Below are positions 45,983 through 55,182 of a DNA stretch of 64,000 nt, piece after piece. Made by a program: the position numbers and the translations under genes. Within the stretch, counting starts at the first letter, position 1; each line of letters opens with the position of its first letter. The notes under the pieces are model-generated. The model was not told the DNA's origin, searched no databases, and saw nothing but the letters and a program-made list of their open reading frames with translations. The stretch is from contig NZ_CP019728.1 of the NCBI RefSeq assembly GCF_002005405.1, forward strand, positions 558,001 through 622,000. The letters are read 5' to 3'. Source of the stretch: Jeotgalibaca dankookensis (GTDB lineage Bacteria > Bacillota > Bacilli > Lactobacillales > Aerococcaceae).

Positions 45983-46021
45983 AAAAACCACCTACAATTT
46001 ATTATTTTGTAAGTGGTTTTT
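45983..46021. terminator. Bidirectional terminator between nrnA and zwf
   Basis: AAAAACCAC-TACAA pairs with TTGTA-GTGGTTTTT around a ~9-nt loop; both strands have flanking A/T runs. Confidence 0.88.
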
Positions 46022-46025
46022 CTCT

Positions 46026-47519
46026 TTAATCTTTTTTGTAATGTCGAGCCCAGTCAAAAGAAATCCATTCGAACCCGTCACGTTCTAATAATTCAAAGCT
46101 TTCTTTAGGGCCCATAGAGCCTGCTTCATAATCGAATAATTTCCATCCATTCCTGTCCCAGGTTTCACGAATATAATCAATAAATCGCCATGATTGCTCA
46201 ACTTCTTGCCAGTGGGTAAAGTTAGTTGGATCTCCATTCAAACAGTCTAGCAGAAGACGCTCATACGCTTCTGGACTGTTAGCAACAGCTTGCTCATCAA
46301 AAATTGAATGCATACGAATGTTTTGTATTTCTGTTCCCTGACCTACACGCTTTGCATTCATTCTTAAAGAGAATCCTTCTAAAGGAGAGATATGGATCGT
46401 TAGAATATTTGGTTCGGCCACATCTTCGACACCTTCTGTTGGGAAAAGTTCCATTGAAACATGTTTAAACTGAACATGGATATAAGTATCTTTTTGAGAC
46501 ATTCTTTTTCCAGTTCGGATATAAAAAGGAACACCTGCCCATCGGAAATTATCAACTAATATTTTACCAGCGACAAAGGTTTCTGTATGAGAATCCGGGT
46601 TCACCTTAGGTTCTTCTGTATAACCGAGCATCTCTTCGTTAGCAACATATTGACCTCTGACAAAATTGTTGAGGACGTCATTGCTATCTTTATAGAGATG
46701 CAAAGAACGCAGAGCTTTAATTTTTTCATTTCGTATATCGTTACCGTTTAAAGATAATGGTGGCTCCATTACTAAAAGCGCAACGGTTTGTAAAATATGA
46801 TTTTGTACCATATCACGTAAAGCACCTGTTTTATCGTAATAATCACCACGATCTTCCACGCCAACTGTTTCTGCTAATGTTATTTGAACATTATCAATAT
46901 ACTTATTATTCCAGAGCGACTCAAAAATCATATTAGAGAAGCGAACGGCAGAAATGTTTTGAATCATCTCTTTTCCTAAGTAATGATCGATACGATAAAT
47001 TTGATCTTCTGAAAACGACTTTGTTAATTGATTATTCAGTTTTGTAGCTGATTCTAAATCGTGTCCAAAGGGCTTCTCTATAATTAACCGATTGAAACCT
47101 TCATCCGTAATTAAATGATTAGAACTAAGCATATCACCAATAATACCGAAAAATTGCGGTGCCATTGCTAAATAGAAAATACGATTTTGTTTGATGGCAT
47201 ACTTTTCATCTAATTGTTCGGACAGTTTCTTTAACTCGATATAATTATCAGCATCTGTGACGTTATGTGAGATGTAATAAAAGTGGGATATAAACTCGTG
47301 CAGCTCTGTTTCATCCTCTACCAAATTCTGAATAGATTTAGTAATGACCTCGTGAAAGTAGTCATTCGACCACTGTCTTCTTGCCGTTCCTATAACTGCG
47401 AAGTTATTTTTAATATACCCTTTTTTGTATAACCGAAAGAGTGAAGGGTAAAGCTTACGATTCGCTAAATCGCCAGTAGCTCCAAAAATAGTAAATAGTG
47501 CACGGATATCAGTGTCCAT
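46026..47519 (-). CDS. zwf: Glucose-6-phosphate 1-dehydrogenase
   Basis: First enzyme of the oxidative pentose phosphate pathway, giving NADPH. 497 residues. The nucleotide-binding GATGDLANRKLYPSLF and substrate site RIDHYLGKE (catalytic His in the following segment) are intact, as is EKPFGHDL. GGGGAGG before ATG. Own promoter, divergent from cshB. The next enzyme, gnd, lies at 61.6 kb and rpe at 3.1 kb, so the pathway is scattered. Confidence 0.97.
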   Translation of the reverse strand: MDTDIRALFTIFGATGDLANRKLYPSLFRLYKKGYIKNNFAVIGTARRQWSNDYFHEVITKSIQNLVEDETELHEFISHFYYISHNVTDADNYIELKKLSEQLDEKYAIKQNRIFYLAMAPQFFGIIGDMLSSNHLITDEGFNRLIIEKPFGHDLESATKLNNQLTKSFSEDQIYRIDHYLGKEMIQNISAVRFSNMIFESLWNNKYIDNVQITLAETVGVEDRGDYYDKTGALRDMVQNHILQTVALLVMEPPLSLNGNDIRNEKIKALRSLHLYKDSNDVLNNFVRGQYVANEEMLGYTEEPKVNPDSHTETFVAGKILVDNFRWAGVPFYIRTGKRMSQKDTYIHVQFKHVSMELFPTEGVEDVAEPNILTIHISPLEGFSLRMNAKRVGQGTEIQNIRMHSIFDEQAVANSPEAYERLLLDCLNGDPTNFTHWQEVEQSWRFIDYIRETWDRNGWKLFDYEAGSMGPKESFELLERDGFEWISFDWARHYKKD

Positions 47520-47558
47520 AATAGCCTCCCCAAATTATTTGAAAATGTTCATTTTTCT

Positions 47559-47587
47559 ATTGTACTATTATCATTTTTTAACTGCAA
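47559..47587 (-). promoter_or_regulatory. zwf promoter
   Basis: On the minus strand -35 TTGCAG (47582-47587), 17-nt spacer, -10 TACAAT (47559-47564), 40 nt before the ATG. Confidence 0.7.
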
Positions 47588-47596
47588 CAGGTTTTG

Positions 47597-47605
47597 TGTT
47601 ATAAT
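47597..47605 (+). promoter_or_regulatory. cshB promoter, extended -10
   Basis: TGTTATAAT (TATAAT at 47600-47605), inside a short GTGTTA/TAACAC palindrome, 38 nt before cshB; divergent from and close to the zwf promoter. Confidence 0.6.
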
Positions 47606-47642
47606 AACACGTAACTATACAAAGAGACAGAAGAGGTGCATC

Positions 47643-48962
47643 ATGAAATTCGAATCATTTAATCTCAAGCCGTTTATTTTAAAGGCTATTGAGGAGTTGG
47701 GTTTTGCCGAACCAACTGAAATACAAGAAAAAATTATCCCAATCATTCAAAAAAATAATAGTGTGGTGGGAAGATCCCAAACAGGTTCAGGTAAGAGCCA
47801 TAGCTTCCTTATTCCACTTATTAATCGATTAGATGCCACAAGCCAAGATACCCAAATTGTTATTACATCACCAAGTAGAGAATTAGCTGAACAATTATAC
47901 CAAGCTGCTCTACAGCTCGTCGAACACGCGCCTCAAGAAATTAGAATTTCTAATTTTGTTGGCGGAACCGACAAGCAACGTCAAATTTCAAAATTAAAAA
48001 ATCAACAACCACATATCGTTATTGGAACACCTGGTCGAATTTTGGATTTGATTAACGAGCAAGTTCTAAAAATCCATACTGCTACATCATTTGTTGTGGA
48101 TGAAGCTGATATGACACTTGACATGGGTTTTTTACATGATGTGGACCAAATTGCGAGTCGTTTGCCAAATAAACTGCAAATACTGGTTTTCTCGGCAACC
48201 ATTCCTAACAAGTTACAACCTTTCTTGAAAAAATATATGGATAATCCATTAGTTATTAATTTATCACCAAAAGAAATTATTGCCCCATCCATTACTAATT
48301 ACTTGTTAGCAACAAAAGGGAGCGATAAACTGGATGTACTCGATAAAGTTTTATCAATCGGGCAACCTTATTTCACGCTTATTTTTGCAAATACCAAGCA
48401 AAAAGTAAATGAAATTGCTCAAGACCTTCGCGGACGAGGTTATGATTTAGCCGTACTCCATGGAGATATCCCTGCTCGAGAGCGTAAAAGAATTATGCGC
48501 CGCGTTCTTAATCTAGAATTTCAGTTTATGGTTGCTACCGATTTAGCAGCTCGGGGATTAGATATTGAAGGTGTCTCACACGTTGTTAATTTTGAAATTC
48601 CTAAAGATACCGAATTTTTCATTCACCGAATTGGTCGAACCGGTCGTAAAAACTTGCCCGGAACTGCGATTACTTTATATGGTCCTGATGAATTAGAAGG
48701 CGTTGAAGCAATCGAAAAGGTAGGTATTAAATTTCAACCGGTTATTGTTAAAGACAAAGAATTTATTGAAATCGACGACAGAAGAAATCGCGATCGAAAG
48801 AAACCAGTGAAAAAGGAAGAAACGGATTCACGTATTATAGGAATGGTCAAGAAGGCCAAAAAGAATGTTAAGCCAGGGTATAAACGCCGTTTGAATGAGC
48901 AAATTAAGCAACAAGTTCGTAAAAATAAAGGTTCAGATGGAAAACGTAGAGGAAAAAAATAA
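47643..48962 (+). CDS. cshB: DEAD-box RNA helicase CshB-like
   Basis: 439-residue ATP-dependent RNA helicase associated with cold adaptation and mRNA turnover. Q-motif GFAEPTEIQEK, Walker A SQTGSGKSH, motif Ia TSPSRELAEQ, DEAD box as VDEADMTLDMGF, SAT as FSATIP, and HRIGRTGR. The C-terminal 75 residues are strongly basic (KKPVKK, KKAKKNVKPGYKRR, GKRRGKK), for RNA contact. N-terminal motifs match Bacillus CshB more than CshA. Confidence 0.93.
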   Translation: MKFESFNLKPFILKAIEELGFAEPTEIQEKIIPIIQKNNSVVGRSQTGSGKSHSFLIPLINRLDATSQDTQIVITSPSRELAEQLYQAALQLVEHAPQEIRISNFVGGTDKQRQISKLKNQQPHIVIGTPGRILDLINEQVLKIHTATSFVVDEADMTLDMGFLHDVDQIASRLPNKLQILVFSATIPNKLQPFLKKYMDNPLVINLSPKEIIAPSITNYLLATKGSDKLDVLDKVLSIGQPYFTLIFANTKQKVNEIAQDLRGRGYDLAVLHGDIPARERKRIMRRVLNLEFQFMVATDLAARGLDIEGVSHVVNFEIPKDTEFFIHRIGRTGRKNLPGTAITLYGPDELEGVEAIEKVGIKFQPVIVKDKEFIEIDDRRNRDRKKPVKKEETDSRIIGMVKKAKKNVKPGYKRRLNEQIKQQVRKNKGSDGKRRGKK

Positions 48963-48968
48963 GTAAAT

Positions 48969-49008
48969 AAAAAGAGGAGGCTACTTGAATAAACAGCCTC
49001 CTCTTTTT
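48969..49008. terminator. Bidirectional terminator between cshB and the DUF1189 gene
   Basis: Perfect 14-bp stem AAAAAGAGGAGGCT/AGCCTCCTCTTTTT with a 12-nt loop. It overlaps the stop codon of the minus-strand gene by two bases. Confidence 0.93.
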
Positions 49009-49792
49009 ATAAGTTTTCTTTTAAATGTTTAACAACCCCTATATGGTAAAAGTAGAGAGTTAAAATGGAGATAAGTATAAGTTGGCTGTTCGGGTAGATG
49101 CTAAAGCTATTCATAAGCGAAAAGATTGATACAGGTATAAAACTAGCTACCATAACAAACTTTAAATTTAGACTAAATGGCAGTTGTAACCGAGATAAGA
49201 GTGCGTAAATGTTGACCATCATCGTTAGTAATAGAACTTGAACGCCTGTTTCAATGATACCTGCCAGAAAACTTACAATTAGAATTGGTAGTAGTGTAAA
49301 AAAGCTAAGGTTGTTAAACTGGTTCATGATGGTTTTAAAAAACGCATCTGATAACCCTTCAAATAAATCATAATTGAATTCAAAAGATTGTTGGGGCGTT
49401 TTAAATATAAGTTTTGTCTGTTCTAAAAACAAGCTAATTGGAACACGGGCAACTTCTTTATCAATCAAATTCGATTCATTAAGTTGATCAGAGTTAATAA
49501 AGAGTGTCACCGTATTTGTTTTAGAAATAAATGGTCGATCGAGGTCAGTTTCGAATTTGATTTCACCATCTTCAATAACAAAAGCAGGGATTCTCTCAGC
49601 GATTTTCCCCATGTCATTCCCAATTGTTCTTAAATCATTAACACTGTCTAATGCGTAAGGAATAGACATGATAAGAGCAGTTAAGAAAAATAATTTAATA
49701 GCTTTCCCTCTTGTTAAGGCTGTTACTTTCCAGAGTTCTTTTGGATTCATAAATGTATTTTTAATTATTTTAAATAATGAAATGTTAACCAC
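49007..49792 (-). CDS. DUF1189 family membrane protein
   Basis: About 261 residues; polytopic protein matching the DUF1189 pattern: MNPKELWKVTALTRGKA near the N terminus, a first helix (FFLTALIMSIPYAL), a large extracytoplasmic loop of about 110 residues and four C-terminal helices. Function unknown; some members are linked with maltodextrin loci (MalA), but there is no such context here. The frame is open upstream, but AAGGAAG before GTG 49792 gives a better start. Confidence 0.8.
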   Translation of the reverse strand: MVNISLFKIIKNTFMNPKELWKVTALTRGKAIKLFFLTALIMSIPYALDSVNDLRTIGNDMGKIAERIPAFVIEDGEIKFETDLDRPFISKTNTVTLFINSDQLNESNLIDKEVARVPISLFLEQTKLIFKTPQQSFEFNYDLFEGLSDAFFKTIMNQFNNLSFFTLLPILIVSFLAGIIETGVQVLLLTMMVNIYALLSRLQLPFSLNLKFVMVASFIPVSIFSLMNSFSIYPNSQLILISILTLYFYHIGVVKHLKENL

Positions 49793-49870
49793 ACTCTTCC
49801 TTTTTAAATATAATAACAGCTTAGCGAAAAAAAATAGAAAAGGCAATCTTGAAAATGATAAGCATAAATT

Positions 49871-49899
49871 TTGAATTAAAGCCTTCTGAATGGTAATAT
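49871..49899 (+). promoter_or_regulatory. sodA promoter
   Basis: -35 TTGAAT (49871-49876), 17-nt spacer, extended -10 TGGTAATAT (TAATAT at 49894-49899), 43 nt before ATG. Confidence 0.65.
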
Positions 49900-49941
49900 G
49901 AAATTAGTTAGATTTAAAATAAATTTTGGGAGGAATTATTA

Positions 49942-50550
49942 ATGGCTTTCAAATTACCAGATTTACCATACGCTTACGATGCACTAGAACCAAGTATTGA
50001 CAAGGAGACAATGCACCTTCATCATGACAAACATCATGCTGGTTATGTAAATAATGCAAATGCTGCATTAGAAAAACATCCGGATTTGTCAGATAAAACA
50101 GTTGAAGAATTACTTGCTGATTTAAATGCAGTTCCAGAAGATATCCGGACTGCTGTTCGCAATAATGCTGGAGGACATGCAAACCATTCATTATTTTGGG
50201 AAGTTTTATCTCCAAATGGTGGCGGCCAACCGACAGGTGCGGTTAAAGATGCGATTGAAGAAGCTTTCGGAACCTTTGAAGACTTCAAAAAGAAATTTGC
50301 AACAACAGCTGCAACGCAATTTGGTTCTGGTTGGGGATGGCTAGTTGTAAATAACGGTAAACTTGAAGTAATGTCAACTCCTAACCAAGATAGCCCAATT
50401 TCAAATGGTAAAACTCCTATTCTTGGAGTAGATATTTGGGAACACGCTTATTATCTAAATTACAAAAACTTGCGTGCGGACTACATCGATGCATTCTGGA
50501 ATCTTGTTAACTGGGATGAAGTAAACAAACGTTACGAAGCAGCAAAATAA
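49942..50550 (+). CDS. sodA: Superoxide dismutase (Mn/Fe family)
   Basis: Detoxifies superoxide. 202 residues: [33 protein letters not shown] (metal His), [14 protein letters not shown] (second metal His), GSGWGWLV and [18 protein letters not shown] (metal Asp and His). Residue pattern is most like the Mn form of Firmicutes, although Mn versus Fe cannot be proved by sequence. TGGGAGGAA before ATG. An IS1182 element lies 20 nt after its stop and the transposase reading frame runs back over its last 19 bp. Confidence 0.96.
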   Translation: MAFKLPDLPYAYDALEPSIDKETMHLHHDKHHAGYVNNANAALEKHPDLSDKTVEELLADLNAVPEDIRTAVRNNAGGHANHSLFWEVLSPNGGGQPTGAVKDAIEEAFGTFEDFKKKFATTAATQFGSGWGWLVVNNGKLEVMSTPNQDSPISNGKTPILGVDIWEHAYYLNYKNLRADYIDAFWNLVNWDEVNKRYEAAK

Positions 50551-52250
50551 TAAATAAACTCAATTAAAAAGGGCTGGGAAAAAACTAGCCTCCAATAAAA
50601 AAATCGTAATGAAAGAATCAAAATTCTGATTGTTTCATTACGATTTTTATTTTTTACTGCTTTTTTGTAAAAAGAACCCACTTTCCTTCTAGCCTCAAGG
50701 GCTAGTTTTGTAAGATTCATGCTCATAAGCATGATGCCGATGTCATTATGAACGGCTTGCTTACCTCTGACATGGGTTCTGCGCATGCCAAATACACCTT
50801 TCAAACGACCAAAAACAGTTTCTACGTCAATTTTTCGTTGTGCGTAGATTTCTTTGCCACGATCGCTTTCAAGATTTTCTTTTGCATGCTGCTTAAAGTA
50901 TTCCCAGTTATAGTTGACCGCTGTCTGGCGCTGGGCACCTTTCGGTGTCTTGGCTAATTGCTTGCGTGTTTCGTCCGGTTGTTCCTCATCAGCCTTGTAT
51001 ACTTTAAATTGTCTTTGGTAACCGTTCTTATCATTTCGCGTACTGTAATGTGAGAAACTAAAATGGACGCCGTCTAAATCTGTATAAGCATCTTTAATCT
51101 CATCATAGTCCCAGTTAGCGCGGTGTTTAGGATTAGAACGATAGGTTTTACTGTTCTCTTTATGATACATGCCGTATGGAATGAGCGGTACTTTCTGAAA
51201 GGTATCCAGAACCGCCTCGTAATTTTCTTCACTGCCATAGCCAGCGTCTGCGGCGATATATTTAAATAAATCTAACGTTTGAATAGATTCTAAAAAAGGG
51301 ATAAACGTGCGTGTATCCGTCGGATTTGAAAAAATATCATACGCAATGACAAACTGATTGCTCGATGCGACTTGAAGATTATAACCTGGTTTTAACTCAC
51401 GGTTCTTCATCGGGTCTTCTTTCATGCACATGAACGTTGCGTCTGTATCTGTTTTTGAGAAACTGTTGCGGCCATCAAATATGGCGTTTGCTTCTTTATA
51501 GCGTTGCTTACGCGGCAAGAAATCTTTTTTACATTTATTCCGATGTTTCTTGAGGATGCGACGACGTCGCTTCAGTTTTGAACCCCCTTTGGGAATCACT
51601 TTTTCTTCTGTAATCGCCGCTTCAACGGCCACAAGTTCTTTGTCTAGGGAACCGATTATTTCTTCAATGCCTTCGGATGTTTGTAAGGTCTCTTCCGATA
51701 GAGCGAGGTTTACTTTTGCTTGGATGAGCTCCTCATACAATTGTGAAACGTTGTCATTGAGTTTCGCTTCATAGCGTGCAATTGCTTTCTTCCAAGTGAA
51801 ACTATAAATATTGGCATCGGCTTGTATCTTTGTACCATCGATATAGAGCGCATCTTCATGAATCAAGCCGTTGTCACTCAAGAGTGTTGTGAAAAGAATA
51901 AAGGCATACTTGATGAGTTTTGATGCGTGCTCACTTGACCGGAAATTATTGATAGTCTTGTAGCTAATAGGAGTATCGCCCGTTAACCACTTCATAGGAA
52001 TGGATTCTTCATTCATCCGTTCTATTTTGCGTCCAGAAAAGGTTGTGCGACTATAGGCAAACAAACACATTTTTAAAAGCATGGCGGGATGAAAAGCAGG
52101 ACGACCTGTATGAGACGTTTCTTCCAGAAGAAATTCCGAAGGAATCGAATCGACAAAACGGCTAATGAGGCGGGCTTCATGGTCATTCGGGATTGTAAAA
52201 TCCAATTGTAGTGTGAAGGCTGTTTCCATTGTGTTATAATTTTGATACAC
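50532..52250 (-). CDS. IS1182-family transposase
   Basis: 572-residue transposase with DUF772-like N terminus ([24 protein letters not shown]), then DDE core: [22 protein letters not shown] (Asp), [14 protein letters not shown] (Asp) and [23 protein letters not shown] (Glu). GTG start fits AAAGGAGTG nine bases ahead. It has no stop inside the element: the frame leaves through the terminal repeat and reads 12 more codons in host DNA, ending over the sodA 3' end. The last residues are therefore fortuitous. The rest appears intact and probably active. Confidence 0.95.
   Translation of the reverse strand: MYQNYNTMETAFTLQLDFTIPNDHEARLISRFVDSIPSEFLLEETSHTGRPAFHPAMLLKMCLFAYSRTTFSGRKIERMNEESIPMKWLTGDTPISYKTINNFRSSEHASKLIKYAFILFTTLLSDNGLIHEDALYIDGTKIQADANIYSFTWKKAIARYEAKLNDNVSQLYEELIQAKVNLALSEETLQTSEGIEEIIGSLDKELVAVEAAITEEKVIPKGGSKLKRRRRILKKHRNKCKKDFLPRKQRYKEANAIFDGRNSFSKTDTDATFMCMKEDPMKNRELKPGYNLQVASSNQFVIAYDIFSNPTDTRTFIPFLESIQTLDLFKYIAADAGYGSEENYEAVLDTFQKVPLIPYGMYHKENSKTYRSNPKHRANWDYDEIKDAYTDLDGVHFSFSHYSTRNDKNGYQRQFKVYKADEEQPDETRKQLAKTPKGAQRQTAVNYNWEYFKQHAKENLESDRGKEIYAQRKIDVETVFGRLKGVFGMRRTHVRGKQAVHNDIGIMLMSMNLTKLALEARRKVGSFYKKAVKNKNRNETIRILILSLRFFYWRLVFSQPFLIEFIYYFAAS
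50599..50648. terminator. Strong hairpin at left end of the IS1182 element
   Basis: 16-bp perfect arms AAAAATCGTAATGAAA (50599-50614) and their complement (50633-50648), with AATCA/TGATT pairing inside. Likely stops transcription of sodA into the element. Confidence 0.8.
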
Positions 52251-52327
52251 GGTGAGTCACTCCTTTGGTTTTTGGTCGTACTTAAATTATAAGGTATTCG
52301 ACTCACTGTGTCTTTTAAAACGATAAA

Positions 52328-52364
52328 AATTCCCCACTCCTTCAAAATGAAAGAGTGGGGGATT
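52328..52364. terminator. Hairpin at right end of the IS1182 element
   Basis: CCCCACTC (52332-52339) and GAGTGGGG (52353-52360), flanked by AAT/ATT. On the minus strand it is followed by a T-tract, so it can terminate yfhO transcription and protect the transposase gene from read-through. Confidence 0.75.
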
Positions 52365-52372
52365 TTCTTTAT

Positions 52373-55039
52373 TCAGAGACTAAGTTTTTTCCCAGCCCCT
52401 TTTTTTCTGCTAATGATAAAAACAATACCAAGTGAAGTGAGGGAAATGAGTGTTCCTTGCCATAAATAAGGAGTTTGATACTGTAATTTTATAGAATGGT
52501 AGCCAGGGTCAATATTTACCGCTAAAAGACTATCTAAAACTTCGAGTGTATCAACCTCTTTATCATCAACTTTTACTTTCCAACCGTTTGAATAGGGGAT
52601 CGTGAACATTAATACCGGCTTAGTAGCATCTGCCATCACGCTACCTTCAATTTTTGTCTGAGAAAAAGAATCGATATCCAATTGATTCGATTTTGTTTCG
52701 GCTACTACACGCTCGAATTCTTTCTGATCAAACTGATATACTCTCAAATCATGGATAGTGAGTGATTCTTTTTTAAAATCAAACGTAAACTGTATGTGTT
52801 GGTCGTTAACTCCACTTGCGAGATTGATAACTTGATCATTACGGTATGTTTTATAATAGTTCAGTGGTTGACCGTCCAGCTTTAAGTCAGCTACGTCTTT
52901 ATCGATTTTTGAATCAAGAACCAGATAATAAGGGTCCTTAGATTTAGTAGTCAATTGAATTTCTAAGCTGGCGTCTTCATTCGTATCTTTCTTCGTATAA
53001 GTTCTATTTAAATCACTGCTCTGGCTAGAACGGATATTAGTTGTTATAAGAGTATTAATTGGAACCTCTGCGTAGAAGGGCTGAAAAACAGAACTCACGC
53101 TTAAGGCCTCTAGAATTTTTTCTTGATTTTCTATCGGTCGACTATTTTCTAGGTTAGTAGATAATATTTTTTCAGGGGCTGTAAACCCTAGAGATAAGGC
53201 ATATGGATTTTGATAAGTTTTGGTCCGAAATGCTTCCGACATTAATTGGTAGTGTGTAAGGTCAGGTCGATTTGCATTTGCACGTAAATCATAAAAATGC
53301 TCTGTATTTTGGATGGTTTCTGGCAATGGTTTATTTTCAATCATATAGCGAATACCAAAAAAAGCGTCCGTAAACAAAGTTCCTGATGAATAGGAGATCA
53401 CAAAGGAGCTATCCGGAAAACCCAAGCGTCCGAATAAACCTGGTGTTTCGGTTTCAAAAGTCGAGCTAAAATGTGATGCACTTGGGTAATGCGCTTGAAA
53501 GCTATCATTTTTAGAACGCTGGAACACTTTTTCAATACGATAGAAATCATCTTCAGGTGGACGTATATCTGCAAGCATAGTGTTTAAAACACTCTGATAA
53601 TCATTGAAGGGTGCCATATCGACATAGCTAAGTCGTGTTAAATCAATTGCCGCATTCGCACTCATTTCTACTATTGTGACCAATAATAAAAGTCCCGGTA
53701 ACCAATTATATTCAGTCTCCCTTAGTAAAAATAAAACAAGAACAAAAACAAGTAAAAGAACTGTTGCTAGTACTTGAAGTGGGGTTAGAAATGAAAAATC
53801 TTTCTTTAGAACATATAAGGCGCTAGCTGTTTGCAAAAATAATAAGGTAATAGCAAACCAAAGTGGAAAATGTAATGTCTTATTCAGACTTCTAAAACCG
53901 TTTAAAATAAAAAAGAAACAGACAAGAAAAGAAAAACGGTACGGATACCAGGCTGGGTTTTGGAAAGCATGCCAAACCTTATTGAGAAAATCAACATTCA
54001 TACTGAAAAAGAAAAAAATTGTCAAGAGGGTAGCAGTTAAGCGTTCTTTCCAAGAAAACTTTTTATTAACTAAGTAATATAGGAAGCTAATAATAGCCAC
54101 GGTTCCAACAAATAAATTTGGATGGCCACTTGGCATTTGGTCAAAATTAAAAGAACCAATATAAAATTTTGACAAAACCTCTAGGAAAGGGTACTTTAGT
54201 CCCCAATCTAATATTTCGCTTGTATGACTGGCCTTTCCTCCTAGAAGGGATACGAAGTTAGGCAGAAGTGAAAAGGCTGCTAGACCGCCTGCAAGTAGAG
54301 AATAGCCAGTGAATTTTAAAAAACGATTAATATAGAAGCGAATGGTCTGTGAACGAGTAAAAAATTTAGTATGTGTCTGTTTAACTATTGCAAATACAAA
54401 GTAAAAAATGAGAAACAGACAGATCATATAGGTTAAATAATATTGGGAGAATAAAGCAAGCCCTAAAATTAAACTATAAAAAACGCCACTCTCACCATCA
54501 ATTATTTTTTCGAGCCCCAATATGATAAGGGGAAGGAAAATAAGACTATCTAACCACATGATATGTAGCTGATTGACAATTATAAATCCCATAAGTGCAT
54601 AAGAAAGTGAAAAAATAGGAACGAGTAAATCTTTTCCTTCGAATTTTTTTATCAATAAGTAAGCAAATGATAAACCTGATAAGGCAATTTTAATTAATAA
54701 TAAAACAGTTACCCCTACCGGTAAAAAACGCTGCGGGAATAATAGCATGATTAAATTAAAAGGACTATTTAAATAATAAGACCATAAACCGGTCATTTCA
54801 CCGCCAATTCCTTTAGAGAAAGAATAAAAGAGTGCTTGCGGTTCATGTAATAAAGTGTGGCGATAATAGCTTAAAAAATCAACATATTGCTGGCCCAAGT
54901 CAATTGTCAATAGTGTCTCTTTTCCAAAGGGGTAAACACCCATAGCTATATAAATAATAGTCATAATAAAAAAAGGTAAAAGAAAGGCTAGTATTAATAA
55001 AAATTTATGTGAATAGATTTGTTTTTTAGATGAAGACAT
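52373..55039 (-). CDS. yfhO: YfhO-family membrane glycosyltransferase-like protein
   Basis: 888-residue polytopic protein of the YfhO family, a GT-C-like group needed for lipoteichoic or wall polymer glycosylation in Bacillus and Listeria. About a dozen helices fill the first half, with the characteristic loop containing IDLGQQYVDFLSYYRHTL and SFSKGIGGEMTG; then a large extracellular beta-rich domain and a final helix (TLISLTSLGIVFIIS). The last eight codons (GAGKKLSL) and the stop are supplied by the IS1182 element. The final helix is complete, so function is probably kept. No csbB-like partner gene nearby. Confidence 0.92.
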   Translation of the reverse strand: MSSSKKQIYSHKFLLILAFLLPFFIMTIIYIAMGVYPFGKETLLTIDLGQQYVDFLSYYRHTLLHEPQALFYSFSKGIGGEMTGLWSYYLNSPFNLIMLLFPQRFLPVGVTVLLLIKIALSGLSFAYLLIKKFEGKDLLVPIFSLSYALMGFIIVNQLHIMWLDSLIFLPLIILGLEKIIDGESGVFYSLILGLALFSQYYLTYMICLFLIFYFVFAIVKQTHTKFFTRSQTIRFYINRFLKFTGYSLLAGGLAAFSLLPNFVSLLGGKASHTSEILDWGLKYPFLEVLSKFYIGSFNFDQMPSGHPNLFVGTVAIISFLYYLVNKKFSWKERLTATLLTIFFFFSMNVDFLNKVWHAFQNPAWYPYRFSFLVCFFFILNGFRSLNKTLHFPLWFAITLLFLQTASALYVLKKDFSFLTPLQVLATVLLLVFVLVLFLLRETEYNWLPGLLLLVTIVEMSANAAIDLTRLSYVDMAPFNDYQSVLNTMLADIRPPEDDFYRIEKVFQRSKNDSFQAHYPSASHFSSTFETETPGLFGRLGFPDSSFVISYSSGTLFTDAFFGIRYMIENKPLPETIQNTEHFYDLRANANRPDLTHYQLMSEAFRTKTYQNPYALSLGFTAPEKILSTNLENSRPIENQEKILEALSVSSVFQPFYAEVPINTLITTNIRSSQSSDLNRTYTKKDTNEDASLEIQLTTKSKDPYYLVLDSKIDKDVADLKLDGQPLNYYKTYRNDQVINLASGVNDQHIQFTFDFKKESLTIHDLRVYQFDQKEFERVVAETKSNQLDIDSFSQTKIEGSVMADATKPVLMFTIPYSNGWKVKVDDKEVDTLEVLDSLLAVNIDPGYHSIKLQYQTPYLWQGTLISLTSLGIVFIISRKKGAGKKLSL

Positions 55040-55118
55040 ATAAAGTTTCCTCCCTTACCAGTGTTAGTCTTTTAATAAAATACCATAGTTAAGAAAGTAA
55101 TGCATTTCTGACTGGCCG

Positions 55119-55146
55119 TTGAATTAGCACTTTTTTTTGTTATAAT
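55119..55146 (+). promoter_or_regulatory. Promoter of the class B PBP gene
   Basis: -35 TTGAAT (55119-55124), 16-nt spacer, extended -10 TGTTATAAT (TATAAT at 55141-55146), 37 nt before the GTG. Confidence 0.65.
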
Positions 55147-55182
55147 AGGTTATTGAATGTGAAGGAACAAGAGGTGTAAACA

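Larger units (their letters stand above)
50571..52398 (-). mobile_element. IS1182-family insertion sequence
   Basis: About 1.83 kb, bounded by 16-bp inverted repeats GGGCTGGGAAAAAACT (50571-50586) and AGTTTTTTCCCAGCCC (52383-52398). Next to each repeat is a strong hairpin. The right end lies within the yfhO coding frame. Because the outer GGGCTGGGA arms also look like the two arms of a host terminator, the true ends could be up to nine bases further in on each side. Confidence 0.85.
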
